From Posidonia oceanica (lineage: Eukaryota; Streptophyta; Magnoliopsida; Alismatales; Posidoniaceae): a stretch of 64,000 bases of DNA. The notes beneath the pieces are model-generated. The model worked only from the letters and a program-made list of their open reading frames with translations. It did not search any database and was not told where the DNA came from. The position numbers and the translations under genes are program-made. Positions 28,554 through 40,289 of this stretch are shown here, in pieces. Every line of letters begins with the position of its first letter. Within the stretch, counting starts at the first letter, position 1. Location of the stretch: the NCBI GenBank assembly GCA_037176725.1, contig JAZBRS010000049.1:33968001-34032000 (forward strand), written 5' to 3'.

Positions 28554-31500
28554 ATGGAGAAGTGAATCTCCCATTTCTACACCAGGGCGGCTAAGAGGGC
28601 TCGGACAGGCCCTTCCCCCTTCGGCGAGGCTGCGTCGGAGGCGACGGCTGTAGGTCCATCGGTGCGGGAAACAGCGGTGAGGGCTATGGGAGGCGCCAGC
28701 AAGGCCGTGGCAGGTGGGGGCACGTCGGTGGAGGCTGGTTCTGCTACTGTGGGGACTGTGGCCGAGGTGGCTGATCCCAGAATGGCCGCTGGGGTGGCTG
28801 TGGAGGTCGGCTGGACTGCGACGGAGGTGGCGGAGGCTGGTGGTGCCATGGCGGGGCTTGGGGCGACGACCGGTAGCGATGTCGAGGCTGCGGGAGCGAA
28901 GACGGGGGCTGCCAGTGGTGGTACCGTGGAGGCCGAGGTGGCGGTTGGTGGCGACGCCGTGGAGGCGGAGGCGACAGCCAGTGAGGCTACCGTGGGGGGG
29001 GGACTCTGGTTTCGGGGCGGCCGTAGAGATGACGGCAGAGGCGGTCTCCGATTCCAGCAGTTCTTTCAGCTATGATGATTCAGAGGAGACAGTCTCAGAG
29101 ATGAGGCCTAAGGTCGGCCTAGACGAGGCAGGGCCCTCGGAGGTGCTAGAGGCAAGGCCAGTCGACCCCTTCCTTGCACAGTTTGGCAAGGACGACGGCT
29201 GGTGGTGGAACATGGTCGACTTCGTCCGACAGGAGGCAGAGGGCGATGCGAGGGATCCCACGGACTACTGGCGGGAGCAGATCCCCCGGGATGAGGTGCA
29301 GGCATCGGGACCGCGTAGGGACGCGTCCCGATCAGAGTACGCCACTGCCACACTAGCTTCTAGGGGGTAGGTAGACATCTTTTCATTTTTTTTCCTTATT
29401 TTGTTCAATTATTTCATCCTGACTGATAGTTCTCTTGCTTGCTTGTAGAGTCGAGCACCAGCCGTGACCAGTGCTACTGGGGTCAGGTCTGCTGGTCCTA
29501 CGCTTTGTTGACTTCTTTCCAGTAGAAGCGTCTGGATCGGATGGGATTTGGGCATTTCTTGTCCATCCTGGACTTTCCCCTCCGTCCGATGTTTTTGGAG
29601 GCGACTGTAGAGCGGTGGAGCTTCTGGACGAGCTCGATCGTCATGAGGGCGGGCGAGTTTGTCCTCTCCCTTGAGGACATGGCGCGGCTGACTGGTCTCC
29701 GGGTCACGGGCAGACCAGTGACAGGGCGGGTGTGCCTAGGCTACTCGGCCTTGGCGCAGGAGCTTGTTGGACGTCAGTTAGCCATGAGCGGGGAGCAGCT
29801 TGTGGTGATTACTTCCGCGGTTCGCCGGGTGAGTGAGCTGGCGGAGACAGTAGCCAGACCGGGTGTGGAGGCCGACCAGCAGCTACCGGCCTTCCTCCTA
29901 GTGCTTTTCGGGGAGGTGCTCTTTTCGCACTCCTCCTCGAAGCTCTCGGCGTGGTTCGTTCCTCTTCTGGTGGGCTTGGAGTGTGTGGGAGAGTACGCCT
30001 GGGCTGCGGCTAGCTTGGCGCACCTGTACTCCACCCTATTCCGCTTCACTGATGGCAGTTCTCGCCAGTTGGGCGGGAACCTGCCCTTCCTTCAGGTAAA
30101 TCTGCATATTTAAGCTTGCATTGGATATTATATTCTTGCTAACAGCTTCCTTGTTTTGCGTGCAGATGTGGGCGTGGGACCACTTCGCCTTTCTGCGACC
30201 TACCCCTCCTCCGGTTCCTCCTACTGGTGTCCCCTTTCCTCGGGGACTGTTTTGGGCCGCTACTGAGCAGGCCCTCGAGCCTGCGGATGACAACCGCTAT
30301 GTCGGTCGTCTGCTTTTCGAGCTCCTTGTCCTGGCTCAGGTAACTTGCTTCTTTTAATTTCAGCTTCTGTTTATTTGTTTATGCTGCTTGCTAACATGTA
30401 TTGCTCATTTCAGGTGGTTTGGCATCCTTATGCTGAGGGAGAGCATGCGGACGTCCCCGAGGTTGCCCGCGATCGGGCCATTTTCGACCGGGACGTATGG
30501 ATCCACTGCTGGAACCACTGTCACTTCCAGCAGATTGGCAGGGTGCTACGACAGCTAGGGCACTGGTAGGCTCAGCCTTTACCTCCTCCACACCGAGTTT
30601 GGCAAGAGACACGCGGTAGGGGCAGTCGTGCTTGCCACTAGGTGGACGTCTACGGTCCACAGCTCCTGGACTGGGCCCGTCGTGGTTCCCCTGCTCCGAC
30701 AGATGCTACAGAGGAGGATGAGGCGGTGTGGGCCGAGTGGATAGACCGGGAGTTTTCTTCTCTGATGATCTTCCACTGGTCCCACTTCCTTGGGTGCGGG
30801 AACCTTCCTTTGGGGGACACAGATCCCGGGGAGGCGGTGGTGTCCCGCGCAGCCCTGCTGGAGGAGGTTCAATCTTCCCGAGCCCAGTTGGAGATAGCGG
30901 TGAGCTTCTGAATTTCATTTTGTAGACTGTTAATTCAATTTGGCTAACTTGCTTTCTTTCTTTTGCAACTCAAAGCAGCAGGAGTGCCACTTGGCCCAGT
31001 AGCTCTCCGTTCTGATCGGGGAGATTGATCGTCTGCGTGCCTCTGCCTCTCAGGTATCTTCATAAGTAGCTTTTATAGTTTGGCTATGAATTGTAACTGA
31101 CTTGAATCTTTCTTTTCAGCCTTCGACTAGTAGTGCTCCTCCTCCGGACCGCTCAGAGGAGATCTCCCATCTCCAGGAGAAGATAAACATGCCTTTATTT
31201 TATTTCTGCTTTTGAAATTCCCTTGGTCCTGATGCCATTGCTTGTAGGTTGCTTATCTAGAGGGCGAGCTGAGGGAGCAGGCTGGTGACTTCATAGCTGC
31301 CAGCTCTGTCGGGAGGTTGGAGGAGCTGGAGGGGATAGTTGCTGCTAGCAGCGCTTGGATTTGGGAGCTGGAGTTGCAGGTTGCTGATAGGGATGCTGAG
31401 ATTGCCCAATCTCAGGTGGTACGATTTAATTCAGCGCTTCTTTACGTCTTCCATGTCTTTGCTTGTATCTAACATTTTGGGCTGCTTCTCTTCTCAAGGC

Positions 31501-31746
31501 ACGGCGGGCGTTATCTCCCAGCTTGAGCTTGAGCTTGGGCACTACCGGAGGTTTGCTTTTTCAGCTGGTGCCAGGCTTGGGGTGCCTGTTCCTTCTGTAT
31601 CGAGCCGTCGGTCGGGTAGCCACTATTCTCGGTCTATCTCCAGGGCTCCGTCAGGCGTTTTGGTTCGGCAGTCGCCTCGTCCCCCTACTGCCCCTTCTCC
31701 GGCTCTTGCTTCAGCTTCTGAGGGTGAGGGAGAGAGTGCTCCCTAG
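28554..31746 (+). pseudogene. Antisense gene as2: multi-exon plant-mobile-domain (MAIN/MAIL1-like) pseudogene
   Basis: Eight exons inferred from GT..AG boundaries that keep similarity in phase: 28554-29366, 29449-30095, 30166-30339, 30414-30899, about 30982-31053, 31120-31186, 31248-31415 and 31499-31746. Exon 1 is Ala/Gly/Val/Glu-rich. Exon 2 has the PMD signature (LEATVERWSFWT, then VLSLEDMARLTGLRVTG); exon 3 starts MWAWDHFAFLRP and exon 4 has WHPYAEGEH. The last exons are coiled-coil-like and Ser/Pro-rich. Defects: TGA at 28563, a frameshift at the G-run 28994-29001, in-frame TAGs (one at FQ*KRLD, about 29524), and intron 6 donor ATAAAC in place of GTAAAC. PMD is a plant domain shared by host MAIN/MAIL1 proteins and mobile elements; molecular function here is unknown. 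Confidence 0.7.
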
Positions 31747-32225
31747 CTTTTGTACTTCAGGGGTATGCCTCGGTGACCTTGTAGAACAATTGTATATTTT
31801 GAAATGATATAGATTTCTACACACTCAGTAAACTTGTCAAATACTTCTTTTAAATTACCTTTCTCAAAGCTAAAGTGAGCTTAAGCGACCAAAATGGTAA
31901 AATAATGGCCCTTAATCCAAATTAACTTGAAACCAGCATATTCAAGTGAAATAGTATGTAAATGACATAGTTATAAGGAAAGATTTCACCTGGAAGCTTA
32001 AGAATTGAATTTTGAAGTCGTCGACGCCTTAACGAGCCATTACTTGATGAAACGAGCAACCAGAGATTCCGACTGGCCTGGATGTCCAAAAAATATGAAA
32101 GCAATGCTCACACGTGTATTTCAACTTAGTTAAACCTCTGGAATGGGCAAAACAGGCGCATGCAAGTCAATCACGGATTAGGGGGCAATCCAGCCAAGTT
32201 CAGTAACTTAAGTCACTGATAAAAC

Positions 32226-32281
32226 GTTATACGCCTCATCGGCAGCGGCCAACGTTACCTGCTTAAATTTCTGCGTCCAAC
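32226..32281. repeat. Dyad module (C series), 56 bp
   Basis: Arms gttatacgc / gcggccaac | gttacctgc / gcgtccaac, 10-nt spacers. Confidence 0.8.
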
Positions 32282-32300
32282 GCCGGTAGCTGATCTAAAC

Positions 32301-32356
32301 GTTGTACACGTCAAATGGCGCGGCTAACGTTGGACGCGCCCCATCTCGCGTATAAT
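32301..32356. repeat. Dyad module (C series), 56 bp, upstream of as1
   Basis: Arms gttgtacac / gcggctaac | gttggacgc / gcgtataat, 10-nt spacers. Ends 112 bp before the as1 TATA box. Confidence 0.85.
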
Positions 32357-32468
32357 GAAGCGAGCCCAGAAACTTTTCTTTCCTTTCTTGTTCTTGGCTA
32401 ATCTTCCGGAATGCTTGTGAAATTTTCTCATTGCCCGTGTGAAGGATTTCCGACGACCCTCCTGTGCT

Positions 32469-32476
32469 TATAAAAG
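32469..32476 (+). promoter_or_regulatory. TATA box of antisense gene as1
   Basis: TATAAAAG; start site expected near 32500, leaving a CT-rich 5' UTR of about 70 nt to the ATG at 32573. Confidence 0.7.
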
Positions 32477-32572
32477 CTTGGCCACCCCTTTGATTTTCAT
32501 GCATACTTGCCCCTTTTCTCTCTACTGATTTCTTCCTGATTTGTGCTTCTTCCTTCCCTCTCTTTTGCTTTC

Positions 32573-33918
32573 ATGGCTTCTAGTTCGGTCCCCAATGTCT
32601 TCATGCACAACAAGAAGGGGGTCGTAAAACCTTTGGAAGAGATTGAAGGGCATATGATGTCCCTTATCAAGATGGGGAATGTATGATCTTCTTCATTGGT
32701 CCCTTCACACTCCTTTGTTCCTCATGCTTCCGAATTTTTTTACAGGAAATCCTCAATTTTACCAAAACACCTTGCTTTGACAATGACTTCCCCTACTACT
32801 CCACTTGGGTGAAGGACTTTGTGCTTTGGGCTCGAGAGAGGAGATCTATTTTGGCTCGTACGCGCTTTGATGGACTTTTGGATTTATTGGGCACAAACTT
32901 GGACTGGCCCCTGCTTCATGCCTCATGCGTCTTCTGGAGTCCTGAGACTCATACTTTCTTCTTTGGGGGTTGTGAGGCGACGATCCTAGTAGAGGATGTT
33001 CATGGCCTGCTTGGTGTAACTCAGATTGGAGCGGCCCGGCTAGATATTGACTTCCCATTGCCGTACGGAACAGCAGATATGAAAACATACATAGACCGTA
33101 TCTTCACCCTTTCGCCTACCTTCCCAGTGATCAGAGGTCGCAGACTCAACTTGGCGCATTTGTACTTCAGCTTCCGGCGGATTGAGGAATCTGCCTCTCA
33201 GGATCAGCTGTTGGTGTGTCTGCATTTGCTAATTGGAGGCCTCACTTTATTTGTCACCAAGGATTTTTCCTTGGATGTCTATCATACTGAGTTCTTGATA
33301 GGCCTTACTGAGCATTTCTGGTGCTCTCCTTCAGTCGCCATTCTTGCTACCACATATCTCGGCTTGACCAGCGTTTCCACCGGAGGGGATTTTGTAGGCT
33401 CTCCATTCCTTCTTTCCAGGTGGCTGCAGGTCCATTTCCCGAGGCTCGGGCCCATGAAGACAGATTTGATTGAGGAAAGGGTTTGCTCTTTGTCCGTTGC
33501 CCCTATTGACATTTCCACGCCTTCCATGTCCCTTTCTTATAAGCACCAGGCGCGAGGTTCTTCAGTTGAGTTGGAGCCGATAGGGCCCACTCACTTTGTA
33601 GTGTACAACTCCCATCGTTGCTTCGAGATGGTGGGGCAGAAGAAGGGGGTGCCACCTCGGCTGAGCTTTATTCCTCGTATTCGGGTTCGGGAGCGTAGTC
33701 TTTCATCTAATGCAGTAATGGTGTACTACATTCAGGCTCTTTGGTCATCTCTAGACTGCCATGATGATTCAGAGGGGCCATCAACTGCTCCTTCGACTTG
33801 CTGCCTACCATGGGAGGATGCGCACTGGAAGTGGTATTCAAAGCTACTACCCAAACCCGAGGAGTGGGTTGAAGCGACAGGCGTGCTGCGTAGGAAAAGG
33901 AAGAAGATGGTTAGATAG
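32573..33918 (+). CDS. Antisense gene as1: intact DUF7745/PMD-like protein with one intron
   Basis: Two exons, 32573-32680 and 32746-33918, joined in phase 0 across a 65-nt intron (AAT|gtatga ... tttttttacag|GAA). The product is about 427 residues (36 + 391). The N-terminal half contains LLHASCVFWSPETHTFFF and VEDVHGLLGV, the PMD/DUF7745-type core; the C-terminal half contains VVYNSHRCFEMVG and a basic tail (RRKRKKMVR) that could be a nuclear signal. It has its own TATA box and AATAAA, so it is a complete transcription unit, opposite to C's gag-pol. No internal stop, unlike gag-pol of the same element. Function unknown; a DNA-associated role is a guess from the domain and basic tail. Alternatively translation could start at 32683, skipping exon 1. 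Confidence 0.75.
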
Positions 33919-33966
33919 GCAATCATTGTAATTTTTATTTTTGGGGACCATGTATCTTCTCAAAGG

Positions 33967-33972
33967 AATAAA
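33967..33972 (+). terminator. AATAAA polyadenylation signal of as1
   Basis: ggAATAAAtatg 49 bp after the as1 stop, followed by T/G-rich sequence. Confidence 0.65.
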
Positions 33973-34102
33973 TATGTCTTTCATTTTTCATCCCTGTTCA
34001 TGTGTTTTGGACTGTACTGAGTTTAGAAATACTCCCTAGTGGCTTTGATATTTGATCAAGGGCCCTCTGTCCAAAATCTGCAGTTTAAGTCACAATTAAA
34101 AC

Positions 34103-34158
34103 GTAAGACGCCCAAACTGGCACTTATAACGTAAGACGCGTGATATCACACGTCCAAT
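34103..34158. repeat. Dyad module (C series), 56 bp
   Basis: Arms gtaagacgc / acttataac | gtaagacgc / acgtccaat; spacer gtgatatcac is itself palindromic. Confidence 0.75.
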
Positions 34159-34173
34159 ATCCCTCTGTTGATC

Positions 34174-34229
34174 GTTATATGCTTCAGATGGCGCGGCCAA
34201 CGTTGGACGCTGATATTTGCTCGATTAAC
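34174..34229. repeat. Dyad module (C series), 56 bp
   Basis: Arms gttatatgc / gcggccaac | gttggacgc / tcgattaac, 10-nt spacers, 15 bp after the preceding module. Confidence 0.75.
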
Positions 34230-34737
34230 GCCCCTGAACTGTTTTCCTACATTACCTCAGCAAATTTGTTAGTTCATCTAGGGGTATTATTGCCCCTAGT
34301 CCAAGGTGACCTCTGAGAACTCAGGAACATTCCTAACACTGTGAAATCAGTGTGGTTACAGAAAACTTTGGTATTGACCTATATACAATGCATATTTTAA
34401 GCAAACCTAATGCTATGAATGGAAAGAAGTCTTAATGCAATGGAGAGGTTAAGGGAAATTTAGGTTTTGAATAACAAGTATTGGCCTCAGCTTTGTTGTC
34501 TAAAGATGATATGCCAGACGAGGGACTGTTTCTTCTTGAGACCCCAGTCTTAGCTCGTAGGCGAATACCAAGCGACCGTCCTGAATAGGAGGGGTCGAGT
34601 ACGACACAAAGTCATAAAAATGTCCTAGATTTTTGCATCGCTGGCCTTTTCTTGTTATCAATTTCATGAGATGATGTTGGTTGGGTAGATTTTACCCTAC
34701 TCACTATTTTTTGGATTTTTGATTTTATATATATATA

Positions 34738-34849
34738 TTTGGATTTTATCATTTTTTTGGATTTTTGACTTTATCATTTTTTTGGCTTTTTGATTTTATC
34801 ATTTTTTTGGCTTTTTGATTTTATCATTTTTTTGGCTTTTTGATTTTAT
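34738..34849. repeat. AT-rich tandem repeat, about 25-27 bp
   Basis: Four to five copies of ggctttttgattttatca + ttttttt. Confidence 0.85.
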
Positions 34850-35608
34850 GGGAGATGAAGAATCCTCCGGGAAGTTGGGAAACTAGAGACCTCATAGTTG
34901 GAAAACCTTGACAGTTTGGGCATCTTAGAGTCAGAAAATACCTCAGGCTTGCTTTGGCACCTAACTGCCCCTAGACCTAGGCCTTTGCCCCTTGCCTCTA
35001 ATGTGTACGGTGCAGGATGTGGGTAGAAGGAAAGTCCATGCCCTATCCTAAGATGTCGGCTAAAGATTTGAAGCCTAAACCCCTCCTAGTTCAAGGTTGA
35101 TTACTACTGCGCTTAGTATTCCCCAGCTTTTCAGTTTTGACTCTTGGATAGCTTCTTTATTGCCGTCTTTTCCACTCTCTTTCTTTTTCCTTGCACATGG
35201 ACAGCTTCTTTGCTGCCTTCTTTTCTGACCCTTTTTTGCTTTCTTTTTTAGGTACTTTGGCAAGTAGTCTCACCCCTTCCGAGTGCTCGGTCAATGGATA
35301 CTCGTTCTTTGACGAACCGAGACACTCTTTTTATTTGGTACACTCCCCTCTTTTCTACGTTTCTAGGTTTTGGCCTTAGATGCCTACCCAATTTGTACTA
35401 GGGTAACGCGTCTGACTCGAGGGATGTATGTGGACTTGTTATTCATGAACTGGGAGGGGGCTCCTTATGATTTGCCTTTATCTCAGTGTTGGGCCATTTC
35501 CTTTCCCTCTCCCTCAAAGTGTTTGTGGGGTGAGGCTAAGGCATGATTCCTAGGCTTCAACAGCAGTAGGCCCTTAAGCATAGGTAGTCTAATGGCTTAG
35601 TGTACATG

Positions 35609-36928
35609 TCAAGGGTAATACATTTTGAGGTGCAGTGCATTCCAGGGATATTCAAGCCTAGTGCCATCCTCTCTGGCCAAACAATAGGCATTGTCCAGAT
35701 ATGCCTCAACCACCAAGTATGGTCCTTCCTAATTTGGTCTTAGTTTCCCATGCTTGCGAGGAAGGATTTCTTTAAGCACCCATTCACCAATATTGAATTT
35801 ACGTTCAATTACTTTCTTCTTATATGCTATTGCAAGTCGTTCTTGGTAGAGGCGTGCATGCTCAGCTGCTTGCAACCGCTTCTCATCTAGCAAATCCAAC
35901 TGTAGACTTAATAATTGCCTCTTATCCTCGGCAATTATCTCATTGTCGAGTTGTATCCTGGATGAGGGGACCATGACCTCAAATGGGACTACCGTCTCCA
36001 TACCATAAGTAAGTGCAAACGGGGTTTGGCCCGTAGGCGTTCTTATGGAGGTTCGATAGGTCCACAAGATATCAATTAGCTTATCTGTTCAGTCATGTCC
36101 CTTGGCTCCTCCTACCGTTTTCTTAAGGATTCGGATTAACGTTTTATTAGTAGCTTCAGCTTGTCCATTACCTTGCGGGTAATATGGCGATGAATGATGC
36201 AAATCGATCTTAAACTTCTTATAGAGCTTTTTGAAGTCTTGGGATACGAAGATTGCGCCATTGTCTGCTACCAATTTCTTTGGGATCCCGAACCTTGAGA
36301 GGATATTCTTCTGCACGAACTTGCAAAGATTTGAAGCTTTGATTTCAGTGAACGCTTCCGCTTTAGCCCATTTGGTGAAGTACTCAGTGGCTGTGAGGAT
36401 GAATCTATTCTGCTTTTCAGTGTCGAATGGTCCCACGACATCAAATGCCCACATAGAGAAGGGCCACACCACTTGAGTCGGATTCAACTCTGATGCTGGC
36501 ACATGTATTCTGTCTGCATGGATCTGGCACTACTTGCACCTTCTCACTTTGTTTGCGCAATCTGCCTCCATTGTGGGCCAGTAATACCCTCTGCGTAGTA
36601 TCATTTTTGCCATGAATTGAGAACTGATGTGTCCTCCACATATGCCTTCATGCATTTCTTTGATGATAACTTCAACCTCCTCATAAGTGACACAGCACAG
36701 ATCTATTCCGCTGAAAGACCTTTTGAAAAGGACCTCGGCTCTCATGAAGTATCTTGTAGCCATCCTCCGAATTGCCTCTTTAACTTGTGAAGTCGCGTAG
36801 TCGAGGAAGATCCCGTCTTGAATGTAGTTCTGGATGTCAAAAAACCATGGGTTCCCGTCATCCTCTATGTTGTAGCAAACTTCAAACATGCCTACCCCTG
36901 ATTCCCCAACTTTTTGTCTAGGCTCCAT
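35609..36928 (-). pseudogene. pol: Integrase region of element C
   Basis: N-terminal HHCC zinc motif at about 36530-36660 (HEGICGGH ... CANKVRRCK). The catalytic core at 36502-36089 has Asp in WAFDVVGP, Asp in LVADNGAIF and Glu in GNGQAEATNK, then TYRTSIRTPTGQTPF. C-terminal part WVLKEILPRKHGKLRPN continues past a TAG (Trp in A and D at this place) to KMYYP and TGA at 35609-35611. Further in-frame stops at about 36089 and 36530. Not translatable as it stands. Confidence 0.85.
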
Positions 36929-37049
36929 GGCTCATGGCTCAGTTGAGTCAATGGCAGGTATCCCGTGCTGCTGAACCATTATTGTTTGCTCCCGAATATT
37001 GATGGGGAGCTCGATTGAGGAAGCCAGCAAAGCGAGAGCATCCGCTAGT

Positions 37050-37960
37050 AGGTTATGACTCTGGAGGGTGTGGACATACACCACTTGCTAAAACCACGTC
37101 AATAGGAGACGTGCAATGCCTTTGTATTCTTTTAGCCTTGGGTTGAGGGTTCTATACTTGTTCAGAATTTGTCTTAGAACCAATTGGGAGTCTCCGATAA
37201 GCTTCAATCGCTTTGCCCCTAGCTCCAGTGCTAGGTGTAGTCCGAGGATTAAGGCCTCGTATTCTGTGACATTGTTAGTATTTACGGCGAAGTTTAACTG
37301 TACAGCCCGAGGGATGAGAACTCCTTCCGGAGTGAGAAGTGCTACTCCGATGCCCGCCCCTTGTTTGTTGAGTGCTCCATCAAAGTAGAGGGTCTATTAT
37401 TGAGTGGGAGACTCGGTGGCTTGTATTTCCAGTATCTCCTCATCGGGGAAGTCTGTTCGGACTGGTTGATAATCTTCTATTGGTAGTTCTACCAGGTGAT
37501 CTGCAATGGCCTGCCCCTTGACCGCCTTCTGGGACACATATTGCAGGTCGAATTCAGTGAGGAGGAGTTGCCACCTTGCCAATCTTCCAGAGACGGCTGG
37601 CTTCTCGAACATATATTTGATTGGGTCCATTTTGGCAATGTAACAGACTTTGTGGGCTAGGAAGTAGTGTCTCAACTTTTGAGATGCCCATACCAAGGCC
37701 AAGCAGTGCTTTTCTATGGCTGTATACTTCTCTTCATAACCCAGGAAAGTTCTACTCAGATAGTAGATATCTTTTCCTTCTTTCCATCCTCATCATGTTG
37801 AGCTAGCACTACCCCTATTGATGATGCAATGGCTGCCACATAGAGTAGCAAAGGCTTCCCTGACACAGGTGCTGACAAGACTGGGGGAGTCATGAGATAT
37901 GCTTTGAGTTCATCAAAAGCTTTCTGGCATTTCTCATCCCAGGTGAATTCCCTTCCTCCC
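37050..37960 (-). pseudogene. pol: RNase H plus second (archaeal-type) RNase H of element C
   Basis: First block (37960-37397) follows RT and includes LALVWASQKLRHYF, RLARWQLLLTEFDL and GQAIADHLVELP, the Ty3/gypsy RNase H and connection. A second RNase H-like block follows (about 37395-37080) with LYFDGALNKQGAGIGV, TEYEALILGL and the Asp of LIGDSQLV, matching the additional aRNH of Tat-lineage elements. Two stops lie between the blocks, and a frameshift near 37965 separates them from RT. Confidence 0.8.
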
Positions 37961-37961
37961 T

Positions 37962-38935
37962 TCAGTAATCATAAAACGGCTTACATTGATCTGCATGCTG
38001 TGAGATGAATCTCCTGATGAACTGTAAGCGGCCAATAAGTCCCCTGAGTTCCTTGATGTTTCGGGGTGGAGGCATCTGTGCTATTGCTCTGGCCTTCTGT
38101 GGGTCCACCTCGATTCCTCTTTTGCTGATGATGAAGCCCAGTAGCTTCCCAGCAGTTACTCCAAACACACATTTCTTTGGGTTCATTTTCAGCTAATATT
38201 GCCTTGCTCTGCTCAGCACCCTTCTTAGCGCCTCAAAGTGTGCCTCCCTTGTTCTTGATTTGACCAAGATATTGTCAACATACACTTCCATGCAATCGTG
38301 CATCATGTCGTGGAAGATGGCCATCATCGCTCTCTGATATGTTGCACCGGCATTCTTAAGACCAAATGGCATGACTACGTAGCAGTATGTCCCCCATGGT
38401 GTGATGAACGACGTCTTCTCTTGGTCCTCCTTTGCTAGCTTAATCTGGTTGTAACCGGAGAAACCATCCACGAAAGATAGCATCTCAAATCCTACTGTAT
38501 TGTCCAGTAGCAAGTCAATATGTGGCAAAGGGAAGTCATCCTTGGGACAGGCGGCGTTGAGGTTGCGATAGTCAATGCAAACCCAAACCTTCCGGTCTTT
38601 TTTGGCCACTGGTACTATATTTGAGACCCAATTGGGGTACACAACCACTCTGATGAATTTTGCTTTGTGAAGCTTGTCAATTCTTCTTTGACTTTGAGGG
38701 CGAGTTCCGGCCTTAGTCGCCTTAGCTTCTGCTTGACGGGCTTCGTTCCAGAGTTTAGTGGAAGCAGGTGTTCCACTAGGGCTGATTGCAGTCCAGGCAT
38801 ATCCTCGTATTTGAAGGCCAGCACATCCACAAATTCTTTCAAGATTTCGACCATTTCCTCCCGCTCTTTTGGGCTCAGGCTTGCACTTATGAGTATTGGT
38901 TTTGGCTCTTCGGCGGTTCCCAGGTTGACCTCCAT
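37962..38935 (-). pseudogene. pol: Reverse transcriptase of element C
   Basis: Recognisable RT in two frames with a frameshift near 38640: KPVKQKLRRLRPE, then CIDYRNLNAACPKDDFPLPHID, FVDGFSGYNQIKLA, MPFGLKNAGATYQRAM and NPKKCVFGVTAGKLLGF. The catalytic YxDD reads YVDN (Asn codon at 38271-38273), so catalysis would be lost even if the frame were open. TAG at 38193-38195 interrupts just before the LKMNPKKC block. Confidence 0.9.
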
Positions 38936-38959
38936 GGTCTCTTCTTCAGCTGCCTTGGT

Positions 38960-39899
38960 TTACTCATCATATTTGTCCATGAGGTGCTTAAGGAGGTCTG
39001 AGTCGGCCTCTTGATGTTCTTCCTCATCACTGCAGCTAACCAGCTCATACGCCTCCATTCCTGCACACTTCCCAAACCGATCAAATTCTTCTACTAGGAA
39101 GACCATGTTAGCAGTAGCCAGCTCCTGAGGCAATGCCTCCGTGTATTGACACACGCGCACAGTTTTGGAAGTGGTGGTCAAAGTTGACCGCGAGCCGCTA
39201 GAACTAACATGGTGATCCTCTCCCTTATTGAAAACAAAAAGTAAATTACCTTTATTCCTAGGAAATGAAAACAATGCAGAATTAAACAAAGTTTTATTTA
39301 CAGCATCTAGGGGGATGCCCCTAGAGTTACCTCCATCAGTAGAGGTAGGAGCCTCTCTAGGCGGGCTCGTCAGGATTGACGTTCCCATCATCTTCGAGAA
39401 GCTCATGGTCGGCCCCTGGATTAGGGTCAACTTCAGGTCTCTGAGGTTGCAGACCTTCAGAGAGATCAGCCGTGAGGTGGCAGACCCTGTCTACGAGTCG
39501 TTGTGACTTGCGTAGAGTTTGCCCCGGCTTTTGCTCCAAAGAGGAAGAGATGTCCGGAGCTGGAGGAGGCGGAGGCTTGGAAGTGGAAGTGCTGGAAGAA
39601 GAGGGAGAAGAAGAAAGAGGTGGCCGATCTGGAGGTTCGGGGGCCGGTGCGCCTAACAGTGGTGGTAGCGATGTTGCAGTCTGACCTTCGTAAGGCTTTG
39701 CTAGCAACTCTTCTGCAGTCTGACCTTCGTGAGGTTTTGTTGCTATAGTCTGGCCTTCGTGAGGCTCTGCTGTCAACTCCCTTGCAATCTGACCTTCGTG
39801 AGGCTCTGCTGGCAATTCAAGTGTTTGGAATAAGCCGGAAATGTTTACGTCGGCTGTGTCCTCTGCACTTTGGAGAGTGTGTTTGGTTGATTGTGCCAA
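38960..39899 (-). pseudogene. Acidic, repeat-bearing linker before RT in element C
   Basis: Two overlapping frames, 39899-39357 and 39430-38960, separated by a frameshift. The first has four to five copies of a PHEGQT-containing repeat (about 12-16 residues) and a Pro/Ser run. The second is acidic near its end (CSDEEEHQEADSD) and ends in TAA at 38960 in frame with the RT frame. Confidence 0.65.
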
Positions 39900-40110
39900 A
39901 ATAATATTTCCCAGGGGGGGATGAATTCGGGTCGAATATCCCTACGCTGGTAAAATGTCCTTGTAGATTCCACTGTAATGGTCGTTTGTCGGAGAACTGG
40001 TCGAAATCGAGTCCTCCTCTTCCTTCTCTGTCACAGGCCTTCACTGGCTCCTTCATTCCCTTTCCTTCTGGGCCTAAGCCCTGGCCTTTCTTGTAGCCAA
40101 TTCTCCTCAT
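39817..40110 (-). pseudogene. G-patch domain of element C
   Basis: GYKKGQGLGPEGKGMKEP followed by GRGGLDF matches the G-patch consensus closely (aromatic, GxGLG, G, P, GLG-type end). It lies downstream of protease 2, as in element A. Flanking frames are broken. Confidence 0.8.
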
Positions 40111-40289
40111 GATCTCTCATCCCACATTCATGGATGGTCTTTTGCTTTTGGAGGGTTCCTTCTTCTTGTGAAATAGCCTAGGCCTGGCCCACTTATCCCT
40201 CAGCTCGACCATAGACACTACATTCTTGCTTTTTTCAGCAAGAGTCGGCTTTTCTCGCACACTGAACTAGTGCGGGAGGTATATCACAT

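Larger units (their letters stand above)
31747..32468. other. Intergenic region between as2 and as1
   Basis: No gene. Contains two dyad modules (32226-32281 and 32301-32356) upstream of the as1 promoter. 31800-32220 shows nothing recognisable. Confidence 0.6.
33973..35608. other. Noncoding region between as1 and C's integrase
   Basis: No gene. Holds two dyad modules, an AT-rich tandem repeat and unassigned sequence; as1 and the pol frame converge here. Confidence 0.6.

Noticed and set aside
28577..28849. Minus-strand Ala/Thr/Val ORF
   Set aside because: Reverse complement of the Ala/Gly-rich exon 1 of as2, whose exon-intron structure and PMD domain are on the plus strand.
28554..31746. A stand-alone host MAIL1-like gene
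   Set aside because: It lies inside element C between integrase and the 3' LTR remnant, next to two related genes and with element-specific dyad modules. A captured host origin remains possible, but it is not an independent locus here.
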